In this document: positions 1 to 8,082 of the stretch, one piece after another
Position numbering within the stretch: position 1 is the first letter of the stretch
How the letters are laid out: every line of letters starts with the position of its first letter
Source of the DNA: JANLVI01 sp031363915
GTDB lineage: Bacteria > Vulcanimicrobiota > Vulcanimicrobiia > Vulcanimicrobiales > Vulcanimicrobiaceae
DNA: 64,000 bases
NCBI GenBank assembly: GCA_031363915.1
Contig: JANLVI010000009.1
Coordinates: 1-64,000 of the forward strand
Direction of reading: 5' to 3'
Translations under genes and position numbers: made by a program
The notes under the pieces: model-generated
What the model was told of the DNA's origin: nothing
The model's input: the letters and a program-made list of their open reading frames with translations, nothing else
Databases searched by the model: none

Positions 1-2
1 GC

Positions 3-515
3 GGCGGAAGCGGCGGCGGAGGGGAAGAGCACAAGTTCCCGCCCGTCGAAGTCAAGCTCACGACGGACGCGGCTCGGCGACGCGCGCCCAAGAAAGGCAC
101 GAAGGCGCTCGCCGCGCTTGTCGCCGCGGAAGAACGCAAGCTCGCACGGCTACGCGCCACCCTGAGCCTCGCAACGGCCCTTGCCAAGGATCCGGCGACG
201 CTCGATGCCCCGGAGAGCGCCGCTGCCTGGGACGACGGCATGACGCTGCTCTTGAACGAGATGCCATATCCCGACGACGGCGGCGGGACCGATGCTTCGG
301 ACGCGATAGCGCGCCACGTCGCCGATGCACGGCCGCTGGGACTCGTCAACGGCCAGCTAATCATCGTCGCCGGCGGCGGGCTGAGCGACGAGAACGAGTT
401 CGACGAGCGCGAACGGGAAGACGTCGCACGAGCGGCTTGGGAGCACGGGCCCCGCGGCGTCATTGCCGAAGCGCTTTGCTCGTGGTGGGAACATCACCAG
501 AACAGGAAAGGGTGA
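3..515 (+). CDS. Hypothetical protein, 5' end outside window
   Basis: The reading frame is open from the first bases and ends in TGA at 513-515, so only the C-terminal 170 residues are visible. They begin with a glycine-rich stretch, then a basic, alanine-rich segment likely to form helix (LAALVAAEERKLARLR), then an acidic region and a short hydrophobic strand (GLVNGQLIIVAGGG). No family is recognised. The next gene starts 4 bases after the stop, so the two are probably cotranscribed. Position beside the 3' end of a tRNA gene allows, but does not prove, that both belong to an integrated element. Confidence 0.55.
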   Translation, partial: GGSGGGGEEHKFPPVEVKLTTDAARRRAPKKGTKALAALVAAEERKLARLRATLSLATALAKDPATLDAPESAAAWDDGMTLLLNEMPYPDDGGGTDASDAIARHVADARPLGLVNGQLIIVAGGGLSDENEFDEREREDVARAAWEHGPRGVIAEALCSWWEHHQNRKG

Positions 516-519
516 AATT

Positions 520-783
520 TTGAAGACCAATTTTGAGACGTGGGCTCTTGAGGCCACAGACGCGATCAAAGAACAGCTTGGGGCCGGACGCGTCGAATCG
601 GAGGTGCTTCCGAACCGGGCTACGTGGACGTACGCTGGCAATCGCGGCGTGGCGTCCCCCGACGAGGCGGGGATACTCGCAAATTTCGTGTTGAATGGCG
701 GGCAGCCGCCGTACGAGTATTTTCTATACGAAGCTGGAGCATCCGCGGGGGCTCAAATCGCCGGGAAGCTCATCGGGCCTTAA
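520..783 (+). CDS. Small hypothetical protein (87 aa)
   Basis: I chose TTG at 520 as start because a purine-rich AGGAAAGGG lies about 7 bases upstream and this start clears the preceding gene; an upstream ATG at 463 would overlap that gene by more than 50 bases. The 87-residue product is soluble, starts KTNFETWALEATDAIKEQLG and ends in a glycine/alanine-rich tail. No signal peptide, membrane segment or known motif is visible. It is the last gene before tRNA-Lys. Function is unknown. Confidence 0.5.
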   Translation: MKTNFETWALEATDAIKEQLGAGRVESEVLPNRATWTYAGNRGVASPDEAGILANFVLNGGQPPYEYFLYEAGASAGAQIAGKLIGP

Positions 784-789
784 AGCGCC

Positions 790-809
790 ATGGCCACAGA
801 ATGGCCACA
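790..809 (+). repeat. Tandem direct repeat ATGGCCACA
   Basis: ATGGCCACA occurs at 790-798 and again at 801-809, separated by GA. It sits between the end of the small gene and the 3' end of tRNA-Lys. Short direct repeats beside a tRNA 3' end are common at tyrosine-recombinase attachment sites, but no integrase or second att copy is visible here. Confidence 0.4.
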
Positions 810-826
810 AAAAGAGTCGGAAAAGC

Positions 827-856
827 GAAATCCCCACGGTTTTACGAGGGGATTTC
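827..856 (-). terminator. Hairpin after tRNA-Lys, possible terminator
   Basis: GAAATCCCC (827-835) and GGGGATTTC (848-856) form a perfect 9-bp stem with a 12-base loop. It lies 9 bases beyond the 3' end of the minus-strand tRNA-Lys and 43 bases beyond the stop of the plus-strand gene. Read from the minus strand it is followed by GCTTTTCC, a weak U tract, so it may end tRNA-Lys transcription or act in both directions. Confidence 0.45.
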
Positions 857-865
857 TTCGAATAG

Positions 866-941
866 TGGTGCGCCCTCCGGGACTCGAACCCGGGACCAAC
901 GGATTAAAAGTCCGATGCTCTACCAACTGAGCTCAAAGCGC
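866..941 (-). tRNA. tRNA-Lys (TTT)
   Basis: The complement folds as a 76-base cloverleaf: acceptor GCGCTTT pairs with AGGGCGC, D arm AGCTCAGTTGGTAGAGC, anticodon loop CTTTTAA, T arm with GGTTCGAGTCC, and an encoded CCA (complement at 866-868). The anticodon UUU reads lysine. The lowest pair of the anticodon stem is a T-T mismatch. Confidence 0.95.
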
Positions 942-1470
942 GCGCAACCGTCTGAGTTTACCCAAATTGAGCCCACCTGACAACCCACTTGGGTCGCAAT
1001 CGGGCTCAAGTCGAATAGATTCGCGTCGGAACGGTTCGGTTCCGCGAGGTCCTTACGGTCGGAGCTCGCGAGACGATAGCCGTTCGCGACCTTCCACGAG
1101 ATCGTCTGAGCATCGATCGAAATGCCGTCGAGCAAATATGTTTTCTTTTGCGTATCGACTTCGCCAGGCTTGGTGATGACGACAAGATGCATCGCCGGGG
1201 TCTCGACACGCGACATGCCCTTGAAGTCGGCAAAGTGTTTGAGCGATTTCATCGGCAGCGTACATGTCGGCTGGGCGCCGTCTTTGGGCGCGTTCAGCGC
1301 CTCGGCATCGCGCGCGAAGTCGTTCGGCGTCGAACGATACCGCCCCAACGCAAAGATATCGACCTGATCGAACGCGACGGCCGACGGGCCCGGGGGACAT
1401 CACCCGAGTTTCTGCGGCCGAGGCAAGCGATGAGAGCGCGACTCGCGGGGCAGCCGCAAGAATCGAACCA
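920..1470 (-). pseudogene. Secreted hypothetical protein, frameshifted
   Basis: Between tRNA-His and tRNA-Lys one minus-strand frame reads well from about 1399 to 920, containing AVAFDQVDIFALGRYRST, HLVVITKPGEVDTQKKTYLL and ISWKVANGYRLASSDRKDL. It has no credible start: an in-frame TGA lies at 1400-1402. A neighbouring frame upstream encodes a signal-like stretch (ILAAAPRVALSSLASAAE). The two halves join if one base changed in the C/G run near 1385-1396, so this looks like one exported protein broken by an indel. The frame runs 22 bases into tRNA-Lys, which suggests the 3' end is also altered. The start is approximate and the family unrecognised. Confidence 0.4.
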
Positions 1471-1483
1471 AGAATGCCACGAG

Positions 1484-1561
1484 TGGGGTGAATGACGGGT
1501 CTCGAACCCGCGACCTCCGGAATCACAACCCGGCGCTCTAACCGACTGAGCTACACTCACC
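1484..1561 (-). tRNA. tRNA-His (GTG)
   Basis: The complement gives acceptor GTGAGTG pairing with CATTCAC, an extra 5' G at -1 (1561) opposite C73, D arm AGCTCAGTCGGTTAGAGC, anticodon loop TTGTGAT and T loop GGTTCGAGACC, with encoded CCA at 1484-1486. The additional 5' G and the GTG anticodon identify tRNA-His. Confidence 0.95.
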
Positions 1562-1681
1562 ACGCGGCTGTGGCGACCGACACGCATTCGCGCCGGGGTG
1601 CCCTTGGCCCCTTCGGTTCGCACAACTTGCACGCGTGTGTTCTAATAGTGGTTGGCCCTCGTCCGTCACGGCGAGGGGAGT

Positions 1682-1756
1682 CGGGATGTAGCTCAGCCTG
1701 GTAGAGCGCGCCGTTTGGGGCGGTGAGGTCGCACGTTCAAGTCGTGTCATCCCGAA
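1682..1756 (+). tRNA. tRNA-Pro (TGG)
   Basis: Acceptor CGGGATG (1682-1688) pairs with CATCCCG (1749-1755), discriminator A at 1756, D arm AGCTCAGCCTGGTAGAGC, anticodon loop TTTGGGG and T loop CGTTCAAG. CCA is not encoded. The anticodon UGG reads proline. Confidence 0.93.
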
Positions 1757-1771
1757 AGTTCTCGTCACCGC

Positions 1772-1845
1772 GTGCCCGTGGTCTAACCGGATAAGGCATC
1801 CGCCTTCTAAGCGGAACGATGGGGGTTCGAATCCCTCCGGGCGCA
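1772..1845 (+). tRNA. tRNA-Arg (TCT)
   Basis: Acceptor GTGCCCG (1772-1778) pairs with CGGGCGC (1838-1844, one G-T pair), discriminator A at 1845, anticodon stem-loop CCGCCTTCTAAGCGG with loop CTTCTAA and T loop GTTCGAAT. CCA is not encoded. It lies 15 bases after tRNA-Pro on the same strand, so the two may share a transcript. Confidence 0.93.
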
Positions 1846-1861
1846 CGTGCGTCGTCGGCAG

Positions 1862-2461
1862 CTATGCGGGACGCGTTGCCATCTTGAGTTGGCCGAGCAA
1901 CATGCGCGCTGCCTGCGCCCGATGGCTGATCGTATTTTTCTGCGCCGCATCGAGTTCGGCGAATGTCTTCTGCAGCGCCGGGTAGACGAAGACCGGATCG
2001 AATGAAAACCCGGCAGCGCCGCGCTCTTCTTCGGCGATCGTGCCTTCGACCGTTCCGAAGGCGGTATAGTCGATAGCGTCCGGGCCGATGAAATGCAGTG
2101 CGCTTACGAATCGCGCTCGCCGATCCGTTTCTCCGCGCAACTCCTTGAGCAACAGTGCGCGGCGCTGCGCCCACGTCGCATCTTCGCCGCCATAATATGC
2201 CGTTACGACACCGGGGCGCCCGTCGAGCGCCGCGACTTCGAGACCCGAATCATCGGCGACGACGCTTGCATCGATGCCTTCGCGGCGCAGTTGATCGTAG
2301 AGAGCGTTTGCTTTGAGCATCGCGTTTTCGGTGTAGGATGACTCGCCTTCGACCGGATCGTGATAGTCAGCGAACGTCGCGAGTTCGAGCGGGCCGCCCG
2401 CGAAGATCGCCTGCATCTCCGCGAGTTTGCCGGCGTTCTTCGTCGCGACGTAAACGCGCAC
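1862..2461 (-). CDS. rdgB: XTP/dITP pyrophosphatase (RdgB/HAM1)
   Basis: This cytosolic house-cleaning enzyme hydrolyses dITP, XTP and ITP to monophosphates, keeping deaminated purines out of DNA. The 199-residue protein has the family marks in order: N-terminal substrate loop VATKNAGKLAEM, SYTENAMLKA, metal-binding DDSGLEV, PGVVTAYYGG, FSFDPVF and C-terminal SHRAQA. Length is normal. The start is GTG at 2461, four bases after the lepA stop, so it is the last gene of the ffs-downstream operon. Identification is firm although several motifs carry conservative changes (for example FSFDPVF for GYDPVF). Confidence 0.93.
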   Translation of the reverse strand: MRVYVATKNAGKLAEMQAIFAGGPLELATFADYHDPVEGESSYTENAMLKANALYDQLRREGIDASVVADDSGLEVAALDGRPGVVTAYYGGEDATWAQRRALLLKELRGETDRRARFVSALHFIGPDAIDYTAFGTVEGTIAEEERGAAGFSFDPVFVYPALQKTFAELDAAQKNTISHRAQAARMLLGQLKMATRPA

Positions 2462-2465
2462 GGAG

Positions 2466-4295
2466 CTAATCTTCGTCCAAACGGAGGACGGCCATGAACG
2501 CTTCTTGCGGCAGATCGACGCGGCCGACGCGCTTCATCCGCGCTTTGCCGACCTTCTGCTTCTCGAGCAGTTTGCGTTTTCGCGTGATATCGCCGCCGTA
2601 GCATTTGGCCAGGACGTTCTTGCGCATCGCACCGACCGTTTCGCGCGCCACGATCTTGCCGCCGATGGCGGCCTGAATCGGCACGTCGAACATCTGACGC
2701 GGGATGAGTTCCTTGAGCTTCTCGGTGAGAATCTTGCCGCGCGCCGCGGCTTTTTCGCGCGCGACGATGAACGAGAGCGCATCGACGGTCTCGGCGTTGA
2801 GCATGATATCGAGCTTCACGAGATCGCCGACGCGATATCCGATCAACTCGTAATCCAGCGACGCGTAGCCTTTGGTGCTCGATTTGAGGCGGTCGAAGTA
2901 ATCGATGATCACTTCGATGAGTGGCATGTCGTACGTCAGAATGACGCGGCCGTCGATCAAGTACTCCATGTTCTTGAGCGTGCCGCGGCGATTCTGCGTG
3001 AGCTCCATGATTGCGCCGACGTAGTCGGGCGGAGTGATGACGGTCGCCTTGACGTAAGGCTCCTCCATAGTCTCGATGCGGTCGCTCGCGGGGAGCTTGG
3101 CGGGGTTATCGATCATCTCGACGGACCCATCGCTGAGCGTCACGCGGAAGACGACCGAGGGCGACGTCGCAATCAGATCGAGGTTGTAGTTGCGTTCGAG
3201 CCGCTCTTGCACGATCTCCATGTGCAAGAGACCGAGGAAGCCGCAACGGAAACCGAAGCCGAGCGCGATCGAACTCTCGGGCTCGAAGTGCAATGCCGAA
3301 TCGTTGAGCGCAAGCTTTTCGAGTGCGTCGCGGAGTTCCGACACCTCGACCCCTTCGTTTGGATAGAGACCGCAGTACACCATCGGTACGATTTCTTTAT
3401 AACCGGGCAGCGCTTCGGTCGCGGGGTTGCCGGCTTCGGTAATCGTGTCGCCGACATCCATTTCGCCGAGCGACTTGATGTTGGCGATCACGTAGCCCAC
3501 GCTGCCGACGGCGAGTTCGCCCGTCTTGCGCATCTCCGGCTTGAACACGCCGACTTCGGTTGCTTCATACACGCGCTCGTGCGCCATCGACATGAACTTC
3601 ATGCCCGCTTTGAGCACGCCGTCGACGACGCGCACATACGCGACGACGCCGCGATAGGGATCGAACTGGGCGTCAAACACGAGTGCGCGCAGCTTGTCGG
3701 TCTTGCCGGTCGGCGCGGGGATCCGATCGACGATCGCCTCGAGAATCTCCGGAATGCCGATGCCTTCTTTGGCGCTGGCGAGAATCGCGTCGCTGCCTTC
3801 GATGACGAGCAGTTCTTCGATCTCTTTCTTCACGCGCTCGGGATCGGCAGCGGGCAGATCGATCTTGTTGATGACCGGGATAATCGTGAGGTTGTGACCG
3901 AGTGCGAGGTGGTAGTTCGCAAGCGTCTGCGCTTCGATCCCTTGCGCCGCGTCGATGACGAGCAGAGCGCCTTCGCACGCCGCAAGCGACCGCGAGACTT
4001 CCGAGGAGAAGTCGACGTGTCCGGGCGTGTCGATGAAGTTAAGTTCGTACGTCTCGCCGTCTTTGGCTTTATACGAAAGCGTGACGGGGTGCATCTTGAT
4101 CGTGATCCCGCGCTCGCGCTCGAGGTCCATTGCATCGAGGAGTTGGGCCGACATGTCGCGGGTCTCGACCGTGCGCGTGATTTCGAGCAGGCGATCCGAG
4201 AGCGTGGTCTTGCCGTGATCGATGTGCGCGATGATGCAAAAATTGCGGACGCGCGTCGTCTTCTCGAGTTCGTCAGCCGTACGGGGTTCGAGCAC
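2466..4295 (-). CDS. lepA: Elongation factor 4 (LepA) GTPase
   Basis: LepA is a ribosome-associated GTPase implicated in translation initiation and back-translocation. The 609-residue protein starts with RVRNFCIIAHIDHGKTTLSD (G1), continues with the switch II sequence DTPGHVDFS and the NKIDLP G4 motif, then domain II, an EF-G-like domain, and the LepA-specific C-terminal domain ending in RVDLPQEAFMAVLRLDED. Length is typical. The start is GTG at 4295; no clear ribosome-binding site is visible. It lies 18 bases after yggT and 4 bases before rdgB, so translation of the run is probably coupled. Confidence 0.96.
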   Translation of the reverse strand: MLEPRTADELEKTTRVRNFCIIAHIDHGKTTLSDRLLEITRTVETRDMSAQLLDAMDLERERGITIKMHPVTLSYKAKDGETYELNFIDTPGHVDFSSEVSRSLAACEGALLVIDAAQGIEAQTLANYHLALGHNLTIIPVINKIDLPAADPERVKKEIEELLVIEGSDAILASAKEGIGIPEILEAIVDRIPAPTGKTDKLRALVFDAQFDPYRGVVAYVRVVDGVLKAGMKFMSMAHERVYEATEVGVFKPEMRKTGELAVGSVGYVIANIKSLGEMDVGDTITEAGNPATEALPGYKEIVPMVYCGLYPNEGVEVSELRDALEKLALNDSALHFEPESSIALGFGFRCGFLGLLHMEIVQERLERNYNLDLIATSPSVVFRVTLSDGSVEMIDNPAKLPASDRIETMEEPYVKATVITPPDYVGAIMELTQNRRGTLKNMEYLIDGRVILTYDMPLIEVIIDYFDRLKSSTKGYASLDYELIGYRVGDLVKLDIMLNAETVDALSFIVAREKAAARGKILTEKLKELIPRQMFDVPIQAAIGGKIVARETVGAMRKNVLAKCYGGDITRKRKLLEKQKVGKARMKRVGRVDLPQEAFMAVLRLDED

Positions 4296-4313
4296 GCTAC
4301 TTTGACGCCGTAA

Positions 4314-4586
4314 CTATCGCAGGGCGCACGCAGCAAAGGTCTGCGGTCCGACGATTTGCGAGCTGACCAAATTGAGCACGAGCATCAGAACGAGGAACGA
4401 GAGGTCGAGGCCGCCGATCGGCGGGATAATGCGCCGCAGGGGCACGAGCACCGGATCCACGAGCATCGCAAGGTAGCGCGTCCAGTTGCCCTGGAGACTC
4501 GGAATCCACGACACGACCGCGTACGCCAGAAGCACGAAAAAATACACGCGTAAGAGTTGACCGACGATTTCGTAGGCGATGCACAT
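4314..4586 (-). CDS. YggT family membrane protein
   Basis: A 90-residue protein with two hydrophobic segments (about residues 5-27 and 65-85) separated by a short loop containing VDPVLVPLRRIIPPIGGLDLS, the P-L-R-x-I-P-P-x-G-G-x-D-x-S signature of YggT. The family is an inner-membrane protein linked to cell shape, osmotic tolerance or division in different bacteria; its exact role here is unknown. It sits between the M23 peptidase (gap 2 bases) and lepA, in an operon transcribed toward rdgB. Confidence 0.85.
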   Translation of the reverse strand: MCIAYEIVGQLLRVYFFVLLAYAVVSWIPSLQGNWTRYLAMLVDPVLVPLRRIIPPIGGLDLSFLVLMLVLNLVSSQIVGPQTFAACALR

Positions 4587-4588
4587 CG

Positions 4589-5542
4589 CTAGTTATGACC
4601 CTCGCCCGACTCGGGCAGTGTTGCCATGACGCTAGCCGGAACGCCCGTCAGGAACGGCTCGGGATTGATCGGCTGACCCAAATACATGACTTGATAGTGC
4701 AGGTGCGGACCGGTCGATTCGCCGGTCGAACCGACGTTCGCAATGGGCTCGCCTTTGACGACGCGGTCGCCTGCGCGCACGTGGACCTGCGACAGATGGG
4801 CGTACCATGTATGGTACCCATTCCCGTGGTCGATATCGATCTTGTTGCCGAAGCCGCCGGCATCCCAACCCGCCGAGACGACCATCCCAACGGCCGTGGC
4901 GCGCACGACGTCGCCGTAGTTCGCCGCAAGATCGACGCCCTTATGAAATTCGCGGAAGGGCGTACTGCGGTAGCCGTAGCCGGAGGCAATATCGGCGTTA
5001 GCCGGATTGATCGAAGGGATGGCGGCGATCAGCTGTGCGCGCGCGATCCGTGCGAGCTGGCGCAGGTTGAGTACGCGCATCGCGATCTTCTGCAAGCTGC
5101 GCGAATCGGTCAGCTGCGAGAGCGAGGCACTTTTGAGTGCAGCAATTGTCCGCGCGACGCCGGCAAACGACGGACGGCCCGCTTCGTGCGGAGCGATCGA
5201 GGCATGTTTGACCGGCTGTGCGTTTTTGTCGATGCCGATCGCGCGACGGATCTCCTGATTTTCCCGCTGTAAGGTCTTGAGCTGGTTCGAGAGCGCCCCG
5301 GCCTCGCGATCGATCGTCGAGAGTTTGTCGCGCTGCGTTTGCGCGAGCGCTTCCATCTCGTGCAAGCGCACTTCGGCTTGGTGCAGCTGGAACGAATGGA
5401 CGCCGGCTGCCCCCAGCAGCGCGGCGACCAGCACGATCGCGACGATCGCAAGGTGTTGGCGCGTGAAGTGAACGCGATAGACGCTCGTCCCGCCCGGCGG
5501 GATGATTTTGATCAGAAACGCGCGTTTGAAAGCGTCGTTCAT
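4589..5542 (-). CDS. Membrane-anchored M23 family metallopeptidase
   Basis: Predicted cell-wall endopeptidase or amidase activator acting in the periplasm. The 317-residue protein has a cytoplasmic tail, one membrane helix (about residues 31-50, LAIVAIVLVAALLGAAG), a coiled coil (about 52-100) and a C-terminal LytM/M23 domain. The zinc motifs are present: HKGVD in GYGYRSTPFREFHKGVD and the HLH of STGPHLHYQV. The layout resembles coiled-coil LytM proteins that cut peptidoglycan or regulate amidases during division. Its ATG overlaps the stop of the preceding DUF4446 gene (ATGA). Confidence 0.9.
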   Translation of the reverse strand: MNDAFKRAFLIKIIPPGGTSVYRVHFTRQHLAIVAIVLVAALLGAAGVHSFQLHQAEVRLHEMEALAQTQRDKLSTIDREAGALSNQLKTLQRENQEIRRAIGIDKNAQPVKHASIAPHEAGRPSFAGVARTIAALKSASLSQLTDSRSLQKIAMRVLNLRQLARIARAQLIAAIPSINPANADIASGYGYRSTPFREFHKGVDLAANYGDVVRATAVGMVVSAGWDAGGFGNKIDIDHGNGYHTWYAHLSQVHVRAGDRVVKGEPIANVGSTGESTGPHLHYQVMYLGQPINPEPFLTGVPASVMATLPESGEGHN

Positions 5543-6024
5543 GAAGCCCGTGCCCGGCCGATGGCGTCGCGCTCTTCTTTTGAGAGGTCGACGGTCGCGG
5601 CGAATTTTGCGATCGCTTTCCCGTACGTTCGGGTCTCTTCACGCGACCAGACGCTCGAGACGACCACGCCATCGCCGTCGCGATTGAGCAGCGCGAGGGT
5701 GTAGCTCAGGTCGGAGCCGGTATCGTCGAAGGCGTTATAGCGAATGAAACCGATGCGCGGGACCTCGACGCGGGCGATCCGTTCGAGTTCGTCAAGCCGC
5801 GAGCCGTCGAGGGTACGGGCTAGGCCAAGGGCGGCGAGTTCGCGTTCGATCGTCGAGATGCGATCGGTGGCCTTGGCCGAGCCGCCGCCGAGCAATTCGT
5901 CGTGCGAGGTCACGGCAGTGCCCAGGCGCCGCAGATGCGGGCCGACGACCAACACATGATAGCCTCCGAGCAGTACGAGAACGCCGCCGATCAAGGCCAG
6001 CGCGACGCTGAAGAGTTGCTGCAA
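5539..6024 (-). CDS. DUF4446 family membrane protein
   Basis: 161 residues with one N-terminal membrane helix (FSVALALIGGVLVLLGGYHVLVV), a short coiled segment (ISTIERELAAL) and a compact domain containing VGFIRYNAFDDTGSDLSY-like sequence (here RIGFIRYNAFDDTGSDLSY), the DUF4446 hallmark. I chose TTG at 6024 because AGGA lies 6 bases upstream; the longer frame from 6075 would start within the T-rich 3' end of the SRP RNA. Function is unknown. It is the first protein gene after ffs and its stop overlaps the M23 start. Confidence 0.75.
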   Translation of the reverse strand: MQQLFSVALALIGGVLVLLGGYHVLVVGPHLRRLGTAVTSHDELLGGGSAKATDRISTIERELAALGLARTLDGSRLDELERIARVEVPRIGFIRYNAFDDTGSDLSYTLALLNRDGDGVVVSSVWSREETRTYGKAIAKFAATVDLSKEERDAIGRARAS

Positions 6025-6077
6025 AGATTTCCTAAATGTGCGCTTGGGTGTAGAGCACGGGCATGAAAAAACCAAGA

Positions 6078-6181
6078 CGAGGGCCAGGTGATCCGCGGCA
6101 CACGAAAGGGCCCGCTTACCGTTGCTCCCTTCCGGTCCTGGCGGGATTCACGGGTTTGCGTTGCGCGGAGCCCAACCCTCG
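6078..6181 (-). ncRNA. ffs: Signal recognition particle RNA (small 4.5S type)
   Basis: The complement contains the conserved SRP apical motif CCAGGACCGGAAGGGAGCAAC followed by GGUAAGCGGG, matching the asymmetric and symmetric loops of domain IV that bind Ffh. CGAGGG at the 5' end pairs with CCCUCG at the 3' end, giving a hairpin RNA of about 104 bases, the usual size for the small bacterial form. A run of six T (complement of 6066-6071) just after the 3' end suits termination. The ends are set from the pairing and may be off by a few bases. Confidence 0.92.
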
Positions 6182-6263
6182 TCGAGGCTTCCGGTATGAT
6201 ACCACGCCGGGCCCGGGGCCCCTAGCCGCCGCTGCGAAATCCGGCCGGAACGGCGAAGAGGGA

Positions 6264-6845
6264 TTACGCGCGCGAATCGAGGGTTTGCACGTTCTCCCGC
6301 TCGATCAAGAAGCCGATCGGCGCCGGTCGAACCGTTCATCACGATACGGTCGATCGCGGCAAACCCCTGCGTCTTCATCCCGGCGATGGACTGGCCGCCG
6401 ACGGGCACGGCGATGCGGTATCGTTCGCGTTCGATGTCGAGGAAGATCACCTGATTCACATCGCATTTATAGATGGTCGCCGTCCGCGCCGCCGGATCGT
6501 CGACGCGTTCCCATCCATTGAAGATGGCGTGACGCTCGAGCCGGCCGGCCGCGAACGGCGCGAGGACCGCGGCGAGCCACCCGAGTCCGCCCTCGCGAGC
6601 CGCGCTTGCGGGCTCCTCGCGAGACCCAAAAAGGCCGGGGTACGGGCGTCGGCGTGGCGGGGCCTGCCTTGCGCGGCAAGATCGAGCGCGAACCCATCGG
6701 GCGGCGGCGGCGTCGCATCGCTTGAGACGACACGTGCGATTTCATCGTACACAAGACCGGGCGCGCTTTGCGCCTGCGGAACGCCGGGCACGAGCAACAA
6801 AATAAGCGCGAAGAACGCGATCGTGTGAAACAACGAACGGAGCAT
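6264..6845 (-). pseudogene. Secreted hypothetical protein with two frameshifts
   Basis: The ATG at 6845 opens a clear signal peptide (SLFHTIAFFALILLLVPG, then AQS) and a frame good to about 6680. From about 6640 the convincing frame is different: PYPGLFGSREEPASAAREGG, FNGWERVDDPAARTATIY, VIFLDIERERYRIAVPVGG. Near 6325 it shifts again to give APIGFLIERENVQTLDSRA and a TAA at 6264-6266. Joined, the pieces make an exported protein of about 190 residues of no recognised family. Either the gene is decaying or two single-base errors sit in GC-rich runs. It is divergent from the ABC permease with only 17 bases between starts. Confidence 0.5.
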
Positions 6846-6862
6846 CTCGTAGACATTTTTCT

Positions 6863-8038
6863 ATGGTAGTCGGCGTCCTTCGCAACCTGCGTGCCCGAGC
6901 TGGGCGATCGATCCTCACGATCGCCGGCATCGCGATCGGCATCCTTGCGCTCGTGGTCGTCGGGTCGCTCGCCGAGCGCCTGGGGACGATCGTGACACGT
7001 TCGACCGGCCTCAACAATGGGGCGATCTTTGCGATGGCGACGCGCGGCGACATCATGGCAAACGATCAAACCGACCGCGTGAAGGCGGCGATAGCGAAGA
7101 TCCGTACCTTTCGCGGCGTCCGCGCGATCGTACCCGAAGTGATCTTGCCCTACAGCCTTGCGAGTAGCCGCGAGAGTTCGCGCTTCGGTCCGCCTTCGCT
7201 CATCTTCGGATTTCCGCCCGAGGCGCGGCAGTTTTCCAACGGCGCGATCGCCGTCCGCTACGGCCGCGACCTGCAGGGCGGCGACGTGCGCGCGGCCATG
7301 ATCGGCGCCGACTTCGCCGCAAGCGCCCACGCGACACTAGGGACAACGATCTCGCTCTACGGCAATAGCTTCCACGTCGTCGGCGTGATCGACAAATCAT
7401 TCACCATCTTCGATGCGGCAATCGTGGTGCCGTTCGCGCAGGCGCAAGCGCTCATGCTCCAGATCGTGCAGCCGATGGCGACCACCTTACCGAAGGCAAG
7501 TGCATCGGCGCTGATGGTCGTCGTCGAACCGCATGCCGATACGGCGCTCATCGCCAAACGCATAAGCTTTATCGCAGGACTCCAAGCGCGCGATCCCGCG
7601 GAAGTCGCGGGCAGCATCCGCTCGACGACGCAAATCTTCGATGCGATCATTTTCGGCGCGGCACTGATCGCGCTGCTTGTCGGTGCGTTCTCGATCGTCA
7701 ACACGATGACGATTGCGGTTACCGAACGCACGCGCGAGATCGGCATCCGCAAAGCCATCGGCGCGCGCGACGACGATATTCTCCGCGAATTCCTCATCGA
7801 AGCGGGCGCGATCGGGTTGCTCGGCGGACTCGTCGGTCTTGCCGCCGCGGCCGGTGTTGTGGGGTACGTTGACGCCCATAACGCGTCGAGCGGAAATCTC
7901 GAACTCTTCGCCATCACCGTGCGCCTTGCGCTCGGCTCCGTTGCGTTCGCCGTCGTGCTTTCGGTCATCGCCGGTCTGATCCCGGCGATCCGCGCGGCGC
8001 GCCTCGATCCGACCGAAGCACTGCGTCGAAACGCATGA
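6863..8038 (+). CDS. MacB/FtsX-type ABC transporter permease
   Basis: 391-residue inner-membrane protein with the MacB topology: an N-terminal helix (LTIAGIAIGILALVVVGSLA), a large periplasmic domain (about 45-255), then three C-terminal helices bearing the FtsX signature, including NTMTIAVTERTREIGIRKAIGA and the terminal LIPAIRAARLDPTEALR. It should act with the ATPase at 10122, from which an M3 peptidase gene separates it. Proteins of this class drive mechanotransmission or lipoprotein and peptide export rather than import. Its start codon lies 17 bases from the divergent secreted-protein gene. Confidence 0.9.
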   Translation: MVVGVLRNLRARAGRSILTIAGIAIGILALVVVGSLAERLGTIVTRSTGLNNGAIFAMATRGDIMANDQTDRVKAAIAKIRTFRGVRAIVPEVILPYSLASSRESSRFGPPSLIFGFPPEARQFSNGAIAVRYGRDLQGGDVRAAMIGADFAASAHATLGTTISLYGNSFHVVGVIDKSFTIFDAAIVVPFAQAQALMLQIVQPMATTLPKASASALMVVVEPHADTALIAKRISFIAGLQARDPAEVAGSIRSTTQIFDAIIFGAALIALLVGAFSIVNTMTIAVTERTREIGIRKAIGARDDDILREFLIEAGAIGLLGGLVGLAAAAGVVGYVDAHNASSGNLELFAITVRLALGSVAFAVVLSVIAGLIPAIRAARLDPTEALRRNA

Positions 8039-8082
8039 GACATCGTCCACGTTTTGAATCCACCACCATCCGGGAGAATTCC

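Noticed and set aside
624..980. Frame reading through tRNA-Lys
   Set aside because: Its C-terminal part is a translation of the tRNA (TRTRDQRIKSPMLYQL), a well-known artefact.
2505..4313. A 602-codon plus-strand frame opposite lepA
   Set aside because: It mirrors the lepA codons, is rich in His/Asp/Arg as antisense frames of GC-rich genes are, and has no domain or start signal.
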